From an uncultured Paracoccaceae bacterium (lineage in GTDB: Bacteria; Pseudomonadota; Alphaproteobacteria; Rhodobacterales; Rhodobacteraceae), in NCBI GenBank assembly GCA_913061275.1, contig CAJXSR010000005.1:89587-153586 (forward strand): a stretch of 64,000 nt of DNA, read 5' to 3'. The stretch's first letter is position 1. The number at the start of each line of letters is the position of its first letter. Shown in pieces: positions 34,401-42,392 of this stretch. A model generated the notes under the pieces. It did not search any database, was not told the DNA's origin, and saw only the letters and a list, made by a program, of their open reading frames with translations. The translations under genes and the position numbers were made by a program.

Positions 34401-34887
34401 CCCGAATAGCATAATCACCTGGCTCCATCACGGTTGGTGCTTGGGTAAACCCCATACGTGCAAAGAAATTACGCAACTCTTTTTCGTTAACTTGTTTACC
34501 TACTGTGGCGGTAAAGCTGGATTGTTTTAGAATGTCGCGTATGGGCACGCGTTGTGTAGCAGCCGCGACAGTCGTTAGTAAAATAAACGGTCGGTCAAAC
34601 CCATCCGCAAGTGCCGCTAATGTGGCCATTCGAGTGGCGGAAATATCTGCATTGGGTGAGACACGATCATATGGCAGACAATCCCATGCGGGAAAGATAA
34701 AAACAGGCAAGTCTGGTGCAAAAAACTTTAGCGCTGTTTGGGTTTGCGCAAGGCGCGTATCATCACGGGCTATATGGAGAACTGGAGCATTTGATTTGAT
34801 TAGCTGTTCAGCTAACAAACGCGCATCATAACCCTCGGGTGCACCGCCAACAGTTATTAGATTTGGGTTATATATCTTCGTTTCCAT
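31432..34887 (-). CDS. mfd: Transcription-repair coupling factor
   Basis: An 1151-residue Mfd with the usual domain order: degenerate UvrB-like module (WDCLPYDRVSPNADI near residue 64, GDYAIRGGLIDVFPPG near 160), RNA-polymerase-interacting domain (LVHLDHGVGRYKGLE near 490), SF2 translocase with Walker A GDVGFGKTEVALRAA and DEEQ in VIDEEQHFGV, then ADMFGLSQLYQIRGRVGRS, and the C-terminal regulatory domain. It removes stalled RNA polymerase and recruits UvrA to damage. Full length, no odd features. Confidence 0.97.
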   Translation of the reverse strand: METKIYNPNLITVGGAPEGYDARLLAEQLIKSNAPVLHIARDDTRLAQTQTALKFFAPDLPVFIFPAWDCLPYDRVSPNADISATRMATLAALADGFDRPFILLTTVAAATQRVPIRDILKQSSFTATVGKQVNEKELRNFFARMGFTQAPTVMEPGDYAIRGGLIDVFPPGDSGPVRLDFFGDVLDGARRFDVETQRTVQKLTRIELAPVSEVILDDASIERFRGNYRHEFGAAGTDDPLYESISAGRKYQGVEHWTPYFHEKLETLFDYIPNATVFLEDRTTQARLARWTSVADQYDARKQALATKSRMDSVYKPCPPELLYLDDLEFENALSNHKTRQLLVLPQGSGPNVIDAGGRIGRNFAPERQQEQISLFGALADHIKDKRETGHVLIASFSNGARERLTGLLEDHETVGAINIANWSDIKADKGGLSLAVWPLEHGFEAKGLTVISEQDVLGDRLIRTGKRKRKAENFLTEVTSLTPGDLVVHLDHGVGRYKGLETVTAAGAPHDCILLEYANNDRLFIPVENIELLSRYGHEEGLLDRLGGGAWQAKKAKLKERIREMADKLIRVAAERMLRKGEVMNPPVDHWDSFCARFPYTETDDQLNAIEDVLEDMASGRPMDRLVCGDVGFGKTEVALRAAYVAASAGAQVAIVAPTTLLARQHAKSFEERFRNTGIRVKQLSRFVTAKNAALTKQAMADGAVEIVIGTHALLAKNIKFSNLGLLVIDEEQHFGVNHKERLKQLRSDVHVLTLTATPIPRTLQMSLSGVRELSIIGTPPVDRLAIRTYVSEFDSVTIREALLREHYRGGQSFYVVPRIKDLPDIEQFLKDQLPELTYVVANGQMPAGDLDDRMNAFYDGKYDVLLATTIVESGLDIPTANTMVIHRADMFGLSQLYQIRGRVGRSKTRAYAYLTTKPRQRLTKTAEKRLRVLGSLDSLGAGFMLASQDMDIRGAGNLLGDEQSGHVREVGFELYQEMLEEAIAKMKAGEMEGLTDADEQWSPQINLGVPVLIPAKYVTDLDVRLGLYRRLSGLSKKVELEGFAAELIDRFGKLPDEVNMLLRIVRIKGMCRAAGIAKMDGGPKGVVLQFRNNKFVSPEKLVAFLQDQRGTAKVKDNKVVVRRDWENDDKKIKGAYIIARDLAVLAKGK

Positions 34888-34926
34888 TAGACGGAACTAC
34901 ATGAGGTTCCGATGCGCTTCAACTGT

Positions 34927-35439
34927 TTAAAAGAGTTCCAGATAGGGTCGTAATTCTAAATATCGCGCCCATTGCATAGAGGCAAAAATAAACACAGATG
35001 CAAAAGCAACTTTGATCCAGAAATACTTTCTATAAACCTTGCAAAAAGCATCCCAATCACCTTTCTTACTTAATATTTGGTAAGACAACCGCACATCAAA
35101 AGCACCTAGAAGAGACATCGGGACGGCTATAAAAAATATAGATTGTAAGACCGTTATGTCGTGTGAAAAACCTAATGTTGTAATGGACGCCAATACAAAA
35201 CAGACAAACAAGACTAATGTGCTTCCATAAAGATTGAACTCACTGACTACAGATCTTGTATGAATATCCAAAAGGGCCAGCGCATCAGATTTGGCTTGCG
35301 CGTCGCCTTTGATAGCACTGCGCATCATGTATTTGGGAATGCCAAATGTCCATTGCAGGCTGCGTAACCAGACAACAATTACAAGTAACCAATACCACGG
35401 ATTATCGAAGCCGTTCACAATTAATATATCTGGATACAT
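34927..35439 (-). CDS. Conserved small membrane protein, Rhodobacterales type
   Basis: A 170-residue protein with about four hydrophobic segments (WYWLLVIVVWLRSLQW, LYGSTLVLFVCFVLASITTL, SIFFIAVPMSLLGAF, KVAFASVFIFASMQW) and a polar loop with DALALLDIHTRSV. It resembles proteins labelled component of SufBCD complex in Rhodobacteraceae genomes, but nothing in the sequence links it to Fe-S assembly and no suf genes are nearby. Function unknown. It is transcribed away from hemB. Confidence 0.65.
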   Translation of the reverse strand: MYPDILIVNGFDNPWYWLLVIVVWLRSLQWTFGIPKYMMRSAIKGDAQAKSDALALLDIHTRSVVSEFNLYGSTLVLFVCFVLASITTLGFSHDITVLQSIFFIAVPMSLLGAFDVRLSYQILSKKGDWDAFCKVYRKYFWIKVAFASVFIFASMQWARYLELRPYLELF

Positions 35440-35570
35440 ACAAGCCTCATTATCTTTTCTTACCCATAATACGTGGCATTAATGCTGAATCCAATGAACC
35501 AAATATATTTTATCTTGAATTTGCATCAAAATTTAGGCAACTCAGTATAAGACAACCGAAAGCACCCCAA

Positions 35571-36575
35571 ATGACCACATATACAGCCCCTTTTCCTGCA
35601 AATCGACCACGCCGGCTACGTCGTACTGATTGGATGCGTGATTTGGTACGCGAAAATGTGCTGACTGCAGCAGATTTCATTTGGCCAATTTTTGTGATGG
35701 AAGGAACGGATGCATCAGAACCTGTACCTTCTATGCCAGGTGTAGAGCGTTTGACCGTAGACAGGGCCGTTCTTGCGGCGAATGAAGCGGCTAATCTTGG
35801 TATTCCTGTAATTGCCTTGTTTCCATATACACCAACGCATTTAAAAACACCTGATTGCGAAGAAGCCTATAATCCTGACAATTTGGTTAATAAGGCCACA
35901 CGCGCGATTAAGGCAGCAGTCCCTGATATCGGCATCATGCTGGATGTAGCACTTGATCCTTATAACTCCAATGGCCACGATGGCATTGTGCAAGACGGTG
36001 TTATTTTAAATGACGAAACCCTGATGGTGTTAGAAAGACAAGCCTTGTGCCATGCCGAAGCGGGTGCAGATATTTTGGGGCCATCGGATATGATGGATGG
36101 TCGCATTGGTGTTATTCGACGCGCATTAGAACAAAATGACTTTCCTGATGTGGTTATAATGGCCTATTCTGCTAAGTTTTCTTCTGCTTATTATGGCCCT
36201 TTTCGGGATGCTGTCGGGGCAACAGGCGCACTTACTGGGGATAAATCCACATATCAAATGGATGCAGGTAATTCTGATGAAGCCATGCGTATGATTGCAC
36301 GTGATTTAAGTGAAGGGGCAGATATGGTTATGGTCAAGCCAGGGCAGCCCTATCTTGATATTTGTCAACGTGTGAACACTGAATTCAACGCACCGACGTT
36401 CGCTTATCAGGTCAGTGGTGAATATGCGATGATTGAAGCGGCAAGTGCAAATGGCTGGGTTGATCGCGATAAAATAATTGTAGAAAGCCTGATGGCGTTT
36501 AAACGTGCGGGTTGTTCAGGTATATTAACTTATTATGCTTTTGAAATAGCTGAAAAATTAGCGAAACCGTACTAA
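35571..36575 (+). CDS. hemB: Porphobilinogen synthase (delta-aminolevulinate dehydratase)
   Basis: A 334-residue HemB; ATG 35571 (MTTYTAPFPANRPRRLRR) is the family-like start, the longer frame from 35346 runs back through the divergent gene. Schiff-base lysines are in VIMAYSAKFSSAYYGPFRDA and MVMVKPGQPYLD. The region that carries zinc cysteines in E. coli reads LDVALDPYNSNGHDG, with Asp/Ala in place of Cys, which is the magnesium-type site known from Bradyrhizobium and Rhodobacter. It condenses two 5-aminolevulinates to porphobilinogen. Confidence 0.96.
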   Translation: MTTYTAPFPANRPRRLRRTDWMRDLVRENVLTAADFIWPIFVMEGTDASEPVPSMPGVERLTVDRAVLAANEAANLGIPVIALFPYTPTHLKTPDCEEAYNPDNLVNKATRAIKAAVPDIGIMLDVALDPYNSNGHDGIVQDGVILNDETLMVLERQALCHAEAGADILGPSDMMDGRIGVIRRALEQNDFPDVVIMAYSAKFSSAYYGPFRDAVGATGALTGDKSTYQMDAGNSDEAMRMIARDLSEGADMVMVKPGQPYLDICQRVNTEFNAPTFAYQVSGEYAMIEAASANGWVDRDKIIVESLMAFKRAGCSGILTYYAFEIAEKLAKPY

Positions 36576-36703
36576 ATAACAAGAATTTCAAGCAAAATAG
36601 CGCCTATCTTTAGCAAATAGGATGACAGCGTGGTTTAATTGCCTTAAAACAAGGCCAGAATGCGGCATAGACCGTACTGAGCAGGCTTATACAGGAGTAT
36701 TCC

Positions 36704-37258
36704 ATGGCAAATTGGACCCGGCGGGGTTTTATCGCAACAGCAGGTGCGTCTTTGACGACAGCTTGTGCAGGCGGCACTGAAAGCCGCAAACGTTTTAAAA
36801 TTGATGCAAATGTAGACTCTGCGTTAACGCAAATGGAAACTGAAGTTCCATTTACAACATCGTTGTTGAATGCAGCAGCAGGCATGTTGGTAATGCCAAA
36901 AATCACCAAAGGCGGTTTGATTTTTGGGGGTGCTTACGGCGAAGGATCACTGCTTGTTGGTTCAGCACCCGTCGATTATTATTCAATCGTTGCAGGGTCT
37001 TGGGGTTTGCAAATCGGTGTGCAACAAATAGCGCAGGTTATATTCTTTATGGATGAACATTCGCTTTCAAAGTTCCGGGCAAAACCGGGTTGGACTTTGG
37101 GTGCAGATCTTGAATATACTTTAATAGATAACGCAAATGCAGCTGGCTTAGACAGTAATACCGTTCGCGATGGCGTATATAGTGTTGTGTTTGGACAGGC
37201 AGGCGTTTTGGTTGGTGTGTCATTAGAAGGTTCTAAATACACACGTGTGATTAGATAA
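36704..37258 (+). CDS. SYLF/YSC84-domain protein with Tat-type lipoprotein signal
   Basis: A 184-residue protein. The N-terminus has a twin-arginine motif (WTRRGFIATAG) and a loose lipobox ending LTTAC, so it may be exported folded by Tat and lipidated on Cys20. The rest is a SYLF (YSC84-like) domain: AAAGMLVMPKITKGGLIFGGAYGEG, APVDYYSIVAGSWGLQIG, FGQAGVLVGVSLEG. Eukaryotic SYLF domains bind phosphoinositides; the bacterial role is not known. An SD-like AGGAG lies 5-6 bases before the ATG. A strong hairpin follows the stop. Confidence 0.82.
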   Translation: MANWTRRGFIATAGASLTTACAGGTESRKRFKIDANVDSALTQMETEVPFTTSLLNAAAGMLVMPKITKGGLIFGGAYGEGSLLVGSAPVDYYSIVAGSWGLQIGVQQIAQVIFFMDEHSLSKFRAKPGWTLGADLEYTLIDNANAAGLDSNTVRDGVYSVVFGQAGVLVGVSLEGSKYTRVIR

Positions 37259-37273
37259 TAACGACTTAAAACA

Positions 37274-37312
37274 ATTAGTAAGAAGGCGGCATTAATACGC
37301 CTTCTTACTAAT
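37274..37312. terminator. Bidirectional hairpin between convergent genes
   Basis: A 15-bp perfect stem (37274-37288 with 37298-37312; core GTAAGAAGGCG/CGCCTTCTTAC) with a 9-base loop lies between the SYLF gene and the convergent dehydrogenase gene. Flanking T runs are short, so it may also act as a 3' mRNA stabiliser. Confidence 0.7.
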
Positions 37313-37332
37313 ACTTTAACTTTACCACAACT

Positions 37333-38199
37333 TTATTTGTTCAGGCGGCGCATTAAGCTGGACGTATCCCAACGCCCACCACCCATTTCTTGTACTTCCG
37401 CATAATAGCCATCTACAAGTTTGGTTACTTCAAGGGTCGCACCATTATTTTGTGCTTCATCCAAGCAAATATTCAGGTCTTTACGCATCCAATCAACGGC
37501 AAAACCAAAATCAAACTTATCGTCTATCATTGTATAGCCGCGATTGGCCATTTGCCACGAGCCGGCAGCGCCTTTGGAAATCACATCTACAACTGCTTTG
37601 CCATCCAAACCTGCTTTTTGCGCAAAGGCCATTCCTTCTGACAGCCCTTGAACCAGACCTGCAATGCAAATTTGGTTAACCATCTTGGTTAACTGGCCAG
37701 CACCAGATGCGCCCATCAAACGACTTGCCTGCGCAAAACACATGATAACATCCTCTACACGGGCATAAGCCTGTTCTTCACCACCACACATAACGGTCAA
37801 TGCGCCGTTTTCGGCACCCGCTTGCCCACCTGAAACAGGTGCATCAATGAATGAAAATCCAGAACTTTCTGCTACTTGAGATAATTCTCGTGCGATGCTG
37901 GCTGATACAGTTGTGTGATCAACAAAAACTGCGCCTTGTTTCATTCCCGCAAACGCACCATCTTGCCCTATTGTCACCAAACGCAAATCATCATCATTTC
38001 CGACACACGCAAAAACAATATCTTGATCAGATGCGGCTTCTCGCGGTGTTAATGCTTTGGCCCCACCATGCTCGGCGACCCAAGCATCGGCTTTGGTGCT
38101 GGTACGGTTATAAACCGTCACATCATGACCTTTTGCCTGTAAATGGCCTGCCATTGGGTATCCCATCACGCCTAGGCCGATAAATGCTACTTTTACCAT
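37333..38199 (-). CDS. Beta-hydroxyacid dehydrogenase (3-hydroxyisobutyrate/tartronate semialdehyde reductase family)
   Basis: A 288-residue NAD(P)-dependent enzyme. The nucleotide motif FIGLGVMGYPMAGHL opens the chain, followed by VYNRTSTKADAW (Asn-Arg suggests NADP preference), the substrate-site DAPVSGGQAGAENGALTVMCGG near 120 and the catalytic Lys in GQLTKMVNQI near residue 172. Full length. Substrate may be a 3-hydroxy acid or tartronate semialdehyde; MmsB-like valine catabolism would fit with bkd elsewhere in the window but no mms genes are adjacent. Monocistronic. Confidence 0.85.
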   Translation of the reverse strand: MVKVAFIGLGVMGYPMAGHLQAKGHDVTVYNRTSTKADAWVAEHGGAKALTPREAASDQDIVFACVGNDDDLRLVTIGQDGAFAGMKQGAVFVDHTTVSASIARELSQVAESSGFSFIDAPVSGGQAGAENGALTVMCGGEEQAYARVEDVIMCFAQASRLMGASGAGQLTKMVNQICIAGLVQGLSEGMAFAQKAGLDGKAVVDVISKGAAGSWQMANRGYTMIDDKFDFGFAVDWMRKDLNICLDEAQNNGATLEVTKLVDGYYAEVQEMGGGRWDTSSLMRRLNK

Positions 38200-38284
38200 T
38201 GTTTTGATCCTTATTCTGGTGTCGTTTGTATTGCTCCTTCTGACATGGACTGGTAATTGAACGAGGTCAACATCGGAGGTAAGT

Positions 38285-40750
38285 TTGGCTTTCTTGTTTC
38301 GCTGGCTATTGCGTGGGTTTATGGTGATGTTCGGGCTATCAGTTGTGATAGGCTTGATGGCATATTATTTTGCTGTGCGCTCTTTGCCTGATTACAATAC
38401 GGATTATGAATTTGCGACTATAGATACCCCAATAGAAATTGTGCGTGATAACCACAATGTACCGCACATATTTGGCACATCGGATAGGGATGTATTTTTT
38501 GGCTTGGGCTTTAGTCATGCACAAGATCGGTTATGGCAGATGACGATGTTACGCCGAACGGCACAGGGACGTTTATCTGAACTATTTGGGGAACGCACCG
38601 CTGATATAGACGAATTCATCCGCCGCCTTGATATTTACGCGCTTGCACAAAACTCTTTTGAATATCAAACCGAAGATACAAAAGTAGCCCTGAACGCCTA
38701 TGCACAAGGCGTAAACGCTTGGCTAAAGACAGTGAATAAACAGGCTTTGGGGCGTGGTTCACCAGAATTTTTCCTATTTTCCAATTATATATCTCCGTGG
38801 GTAGCATCCGATAGTTTGGCCATATTGCGCCTTATGGCATTACAATTAGATGGCAACATGCGTGATGAAATAACACGTGCACAGGTTTCAATCGCAGTTG
38901 GCCCAACCTTGGTTAAAGACATCATGCCAGACACACCAGGCGCTGGTATTATAAGTTTGCCTAAACTGTCGCATCTATTTCCAAACCAACAATTTAAGCC
39001 CCAGTTTGCTGAAAACACCTATGATCCACTTGATCCTGTAAAGCCATTAGATATGGCGGGTGCATCAAATGCTTGGGCGGCAAACGCCAGTCGCAGTGCT
39101 GCGGGCGCGCCTTTGCTGGCAACTGATCCGCATCTTGGCTTAACAGCACCGTCCATTTGGATGTTAGCAAGGCTGGATTTTGTTAATGGCGGTGTCATAG
39201 GGGGAACTATCCCAGGTATGCCTATTGTTCTTGCAGGCAGATCAAACGATCTGGCTTGGGGGGCGACCAGTTCATATATGGATAATCTTGATTTATATAT
39301 TGAAAAGCTAAACCCTTATAACCCTGAAGAATATTTAACCCCGTCCGGTTATAAACCCTTTAAAACCAAAAGCGTTATTCTGACGATCAAAGACGCCCCA
39401 AGCCGTACAATCAAATTACGATACACAGATAACGGCCCTGTCATACCGCCCAAACATTATGCATTAGGCACAGTTACACCTGAAGGTCATGTAATATCTT
39501 TACGTTGGGCAGCACTTGATATTCAGGACAGGTCGATGTCTGCATCCCTTGCGTTAATGCAATCAAAATCAGTGCTGGAAGCGCGTAATAGCATGCAAGA
39601 TTTTGCAGCACCTTCCCTAAACATAACATTGGCAGATAAAGACACCATTGCACTTCAAACCGTTGGGCATATGCCTAAGCGTACAATCAATCATGCCAGT
39701 AAGGGGCGTATTCCTTCCCAAGGCTGGTTGGCGCAAAACCGTTGGAATGGGTATTTTGAATACTCAGAAAACCCTTATGTCATTAACCCGGAAAGCGGCA
39801 TTGTTGCCAATACAAACAACAAATTAACTGATGAGGTATTTCCCAAGCATGTCAGTTATACTTGGGGCGATACACAACGTATTAAACGTTTAACCAAACT
39901 GCTTAACAACCGCAAAGTTCATACCCGTGAAAGCTTTGTTGAAGCACAAAATGATGTGGTTTCCTATACGGCACGATCACTTTTACCTATAGTTGCAAAA
40001 GAGTTATGGTTTACTGGCGTTAAAGCGCCTGCGGGTTCTACAGAGCGGCTACAACAAATCGCGCTAGAGTATTTGGCAGGCTGGAATGGTGAGATGGATC
40101 AACATCTACCAGAGCCGCTAATATTTGCTGCATGGATGCGTAATTTGCAAATTAGGCTAGCTTCTGATGAATTAGGGCCACTTGTCGCTAAGTTTGCACG
40201 ACCTGACCCCTTATTTATAGAACGGGTTTTCCGTGACATTGAAGGGGCTTCACGATGGTGCGATATACGCCCCTCTTCCAAGATAGAAACCTGTACCGAT
40301 GTGGCCAGAATTGCGTTGGACGACGCACTTTTGGAATTAACAGAAAAATATGGACCACGCATCGACAGTTGGCGTTGGGGACAGGCACACCAAGCCAAAC
40401 AAGATCACGAAGTATTGGGTAAGGTCACAATTTTAAACTGGTTCACCAACATTCACCAAGATACGGGCGGTGGTGACAATACTTTGCAACGCGCACGTAT
40501 GTCAGGTACGGGCCCTGAGCCGTATGCAAATATTCACGCAGCAGGTTTTAGGGCCGTTGTAGATTTTTCCGACCCTGATAGCTCTGTCTATATCATATCC
40601 ACTGGGCAATCTGGCCACCCATTATCAAATCACTATGATGACCTTGCTCAACTTTGGCGGCGTGGCGACTACATTCCTATGTCACTTGATCCTGAGTTGG
40701 CGCGAGGCGGTGCAGTGGGAACAACAATGCTAAACCCAAAACCGCAATAG
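38285..40750 (+). CDS. Penicillin acylase-family Ntn hydrolase
   Basis: An 821-residue protein. A single N-terminal hydrophobic helix (FMVMFGLSVVIGLMAYYFAV) anchors or exports it. The penicillin-amidase precursor is recognisable: DVFFGLGFSHAQDRLWQM in the alpha part, then the autocleavage point before Ser261 in GASNAWA, LLATDPHLGLTAPS, AWGATSSYMDNLDLYIE and QSGHPLSNHYDDLAQLW near the end. Such enzymes remove acyl chains from beta-lactams, homoserine lactones or other amides in the periplasm. Substrate unknown. Translation starts at TTG 38285 with GGAGG 5 bases upstream. Confidence 0.87.
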   Translation: MAFLFRWLLRGFMVMFGLSVVIGLMAYYFAVRSLPDYNTDYEFATIDTPIEIVRDNHNVPHIFGTSDRDVFFGLGFSHAQDRLWQMTMLRRTAQGRLSELFGERTADIDEFIRRLDIYALAQNSFEYQTEDTKVALNAYAQGVNAWLKTVNKQALGRGSPEFFLFSNYISPWVASDSLAILRLMALQLDGNMRDEITRAQVSIAVGPTLVKDIMPDTPGAGIISLPKLSHLFPNQQFKPQFAENTYDPLDPVKPLDMAGASNAWAANASRSAAGAPLLATDPHLGLTAPSIWMLARLDFVNGGVIGGTIPGMPIVLAGRSNDLAWGATSSYMDNLDLYIEKLNPYNPEEYLTPSGYKPFKTKSVILTIKDAPSRTIKLRYTDNGPVIPPKHYALGTVTPEGHVISLRWAALDIQDRSMSASLALMQSKSVLEARNSMQDFAAPSLNITLADKDTIALQTVGHMPKRTINHASKGRIPSQGWLAQNRWNGYFEYSENPYVINPESGIVANTNNKLTDEVFPKHVSYTWGDTQRIKRLTKLLNNRKVHTRESFVEAQNDVVSYTARSLLPIVAKELWFTGVKAPAGSTERLQQIALEYLAGWNGEMDQHLPEPLIFAAWMRNLQIRLASDELGPLVAKFARPDPLFIERVFRDIEGASRWCDIRPSSKIETCTDVARIALDDALLELTEKYGPRIDSWRWGQAHQAKQDHEVLGKVTILNWFTNIHQDTGGGDNTLQRARMSGTGPEPYANIHAAGFRAVVDFSDPDSSVYIISTGQSGHPLSNHYDDLAQLWRRGDYIPMSLDPELARGGAVGTTMLNPKPQ

Positions 40751-40758
40751 GCACAGGT

Positions 40759-41961
40759 TTAAATTTTTTGAAACTGTGCCGCTTGTTTTTTGGTCCATGT
40801 CACTGTGACGGCAAAACCGATATTAATCTGCTCTTCGCTATCCACCACATTGTGGCTAAACAACCATGCGCGGCGCTTACCTTCGGAAAAAGCTAATTTA
40901 ACCACTTCTGTTATTGCGGGTTCAGTTAAACTGTTCTCAATCGTAGAAATCAGATCAGTGATACCAGCCCCAGTTAAGGCCGATGTGGTAACAATTTGGT
41001 CATTACGATCAGCAGTGGCGCTCAATCCAATACGTGTCTCATTATCAACCACATCAATCTTATTCCATACGGTCAACATTGATTGTTGGGCCTGCTCATC
41101 AATACCAAGCTTTTCCAAGATTGCGATAACATCTTTTTCTTGTTCTTCAGTTTCGGGGTGCGAAATATCGCGTACATGCAATATCAAATCAGCATCTAGA
41201 ACTTCTTCTAATGTCGCGCGAAAGGCCGCGACCAGTTCAGTTGGTAGGTCTGATATGAAACCAACAGTATCGGATAGGATTATATCGCGGCCAGAAGGTA
41301 GCTTAACAGCCCGCATGGTAGGATCTAGAGTTGCAAAAAGCATGTCTTTTGCCAAGACAGATGCACCCGTTATATGGTTGAAAATAGTGGATTTTCCTGC
41401 GTTCGTATACCCAACCAAAGCCACAATAGGATAAGGAATTTTTTTGCGCGCCTTGCGGTGTAAAGTACGGGTTTTAACAACCTTCGCCAACTGCCGCTTC
41501 AAACGCACTATAGCATCATCAATGGCACGTCTATCGGCCTCTAATTGGCTTTCACCAGCACCACCAACAAAACTTAACCCACCTCTTTGACGTTCAAGGT
41601 GTGTCCAGCTGCGAACAAGGCGAGTTTTCTGGTATGAAAGTGCGGCTAGATCAACTTGCAAAACACCTTCGCGGGTTGCGGCCCTATCACCAAAAATCTC
41701 TAGGATTAATCCAGTTCGGTCTAATACTTTGACGCCCCATTTTTCCTCTAAATTTCGTTGCTGAATTGGTGATACCAATCCGTCGATTATAACCAAACCG
41801 ATTTCTTCAGCTTCAAAAATCGCCGCCAGCTCTCCTAATTTACCCTTACCGAACAACAGACCCGCTTGTGGTTTCTTTAATGGCACAACCAAATCATGCA
41901 CCACATCAAGACGCATGGCATGTGCCAACGAAACAGCCTCAGCAAGCGAATTAGCTGCCAA
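40759..41961 (-). CDS. hflX: Ribosome-associated GTPase HflX
   Basis: A 400-residue HflX counted from TTG 41961. The HflX domain has GLLFGKGKLGELAAIFE and RTGLILEIFGDRAATREGVLQV with GGLSFVGGAGESQLEADRRAI. The G domain has ALVGYTNAGKSTIFN (G1), DTVGFISDLPTELV (G3) and TVWNKIDVV (G4). It splits or rescues ribosomes under stress. The frame continues upstream with HflX-like sequence (TRVSVLHPDIW) but holds no ATG, GTG or TTG before a stop, so the true start is unclear. It follows hfq, the usual operon. Confidence 0.93.
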   Translation of the reverse strand: MAANSLAEAVSLAHAMRLDVVHDLVVPLKKPQAGLLFGKGKLGELAAIFEAEEIGLVIIDGLVSPIQQRNLEEKWGVKVLDRTGLILEIFGDRAATREGVLQVDLAALSYQKTRLVRSWTHLERQRGGLSFVGGAGESQLEADRRAIDDAIVRLKRQLAKVVKTRTLHRKARKKIPYPIVALVGYTNAGKSTIFNHITGASVLAKDMLFATLDPTMRAVKLPSGRDIILSDTVGFISDLPTELVAAFRATLEEVLDADLILHVRDISHPETEEQEKDVIAILEKLGIDEQAQQSMLTVWNKIDVVDNETRIGLSATADRNDQIVTTSALTGAGITDLISTIENSLTEPAITEVVKLAFSEGKRRAWLFSHNVVDSEEQINIGFAVTVTWTKKQAAQFQKI

Positions 41962-42023
41962 GCGTTGGTTTGAATAATTCCAAATGTCTGGGTGTAATAC
42001 GCTTACACGGGTCTCTGAAGCGC

Positions 42024-42260
42024 CTATTCCCCGTCTCCATCATATAATACAACGGGTTGCGCAGGCATGATGGTAGAAACAGCGTGCTTATATACCAGTT
42101 GTGATTGGCCATCACGGCGCAATAATATGCAAAAATTGTCAAACCAAGTAATAACACCTTGAAGTTTAACACCATTGATTAAAAAGACAGTTACAGAGTT
42201 TTTTTCTTTACGAACATTATTCAGGAATGCATCCTGCAAGTTTGCTTTATCGGCAGCCAT
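42024..42260 (-). CDS. hfq: RNA chaperone Hfq
   Basis: A 78-residue Hfq. Sm1 motif with [28 protein letters not shown] and Sm2 motif with [10 protein letters not shown] are intact; Gln9-type and Lys/His residues of the RNA faces are present ([12 protein letters not shown]). The hexamer binds small RNAs and mRNAs in the cytosol. The acidic tail is short (YDGDGE). It lies upstream of hflX, 63 bases before the first usable hflX start codon. Confidence 0.97.
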   Translation of the reverse strand: MAADKANLQDAFLNNVRKEKNSVTVFLINGVKLQGVITWFDNFCILLRRDGQSQLVYKHAVSTIMPAQPVVLYDGDGE

Positions 42261-42392
42261 TTGTCCCAGCTTTCGTTATTGGCCCACATTTGCGCGAGCA
42301 GTTTCTTTTTATCGGGGTGATACTAGACACCAATTTCGGATTATCCATAGCAAACACACCATTTTTTTACAGTTTTGACATTAAATTTACCT

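Noticed and set aside
35346..35570. 75-codon N-terminal extension of HemB
   Set aside because: It overlaps the divergent membrane-protein gene, and the family start is at 35571.
36627..36650. CCTAT/ATAGG hairpin after hemB
   Set aside because: Five-base stem with a large loop and no T run; too weak to call.
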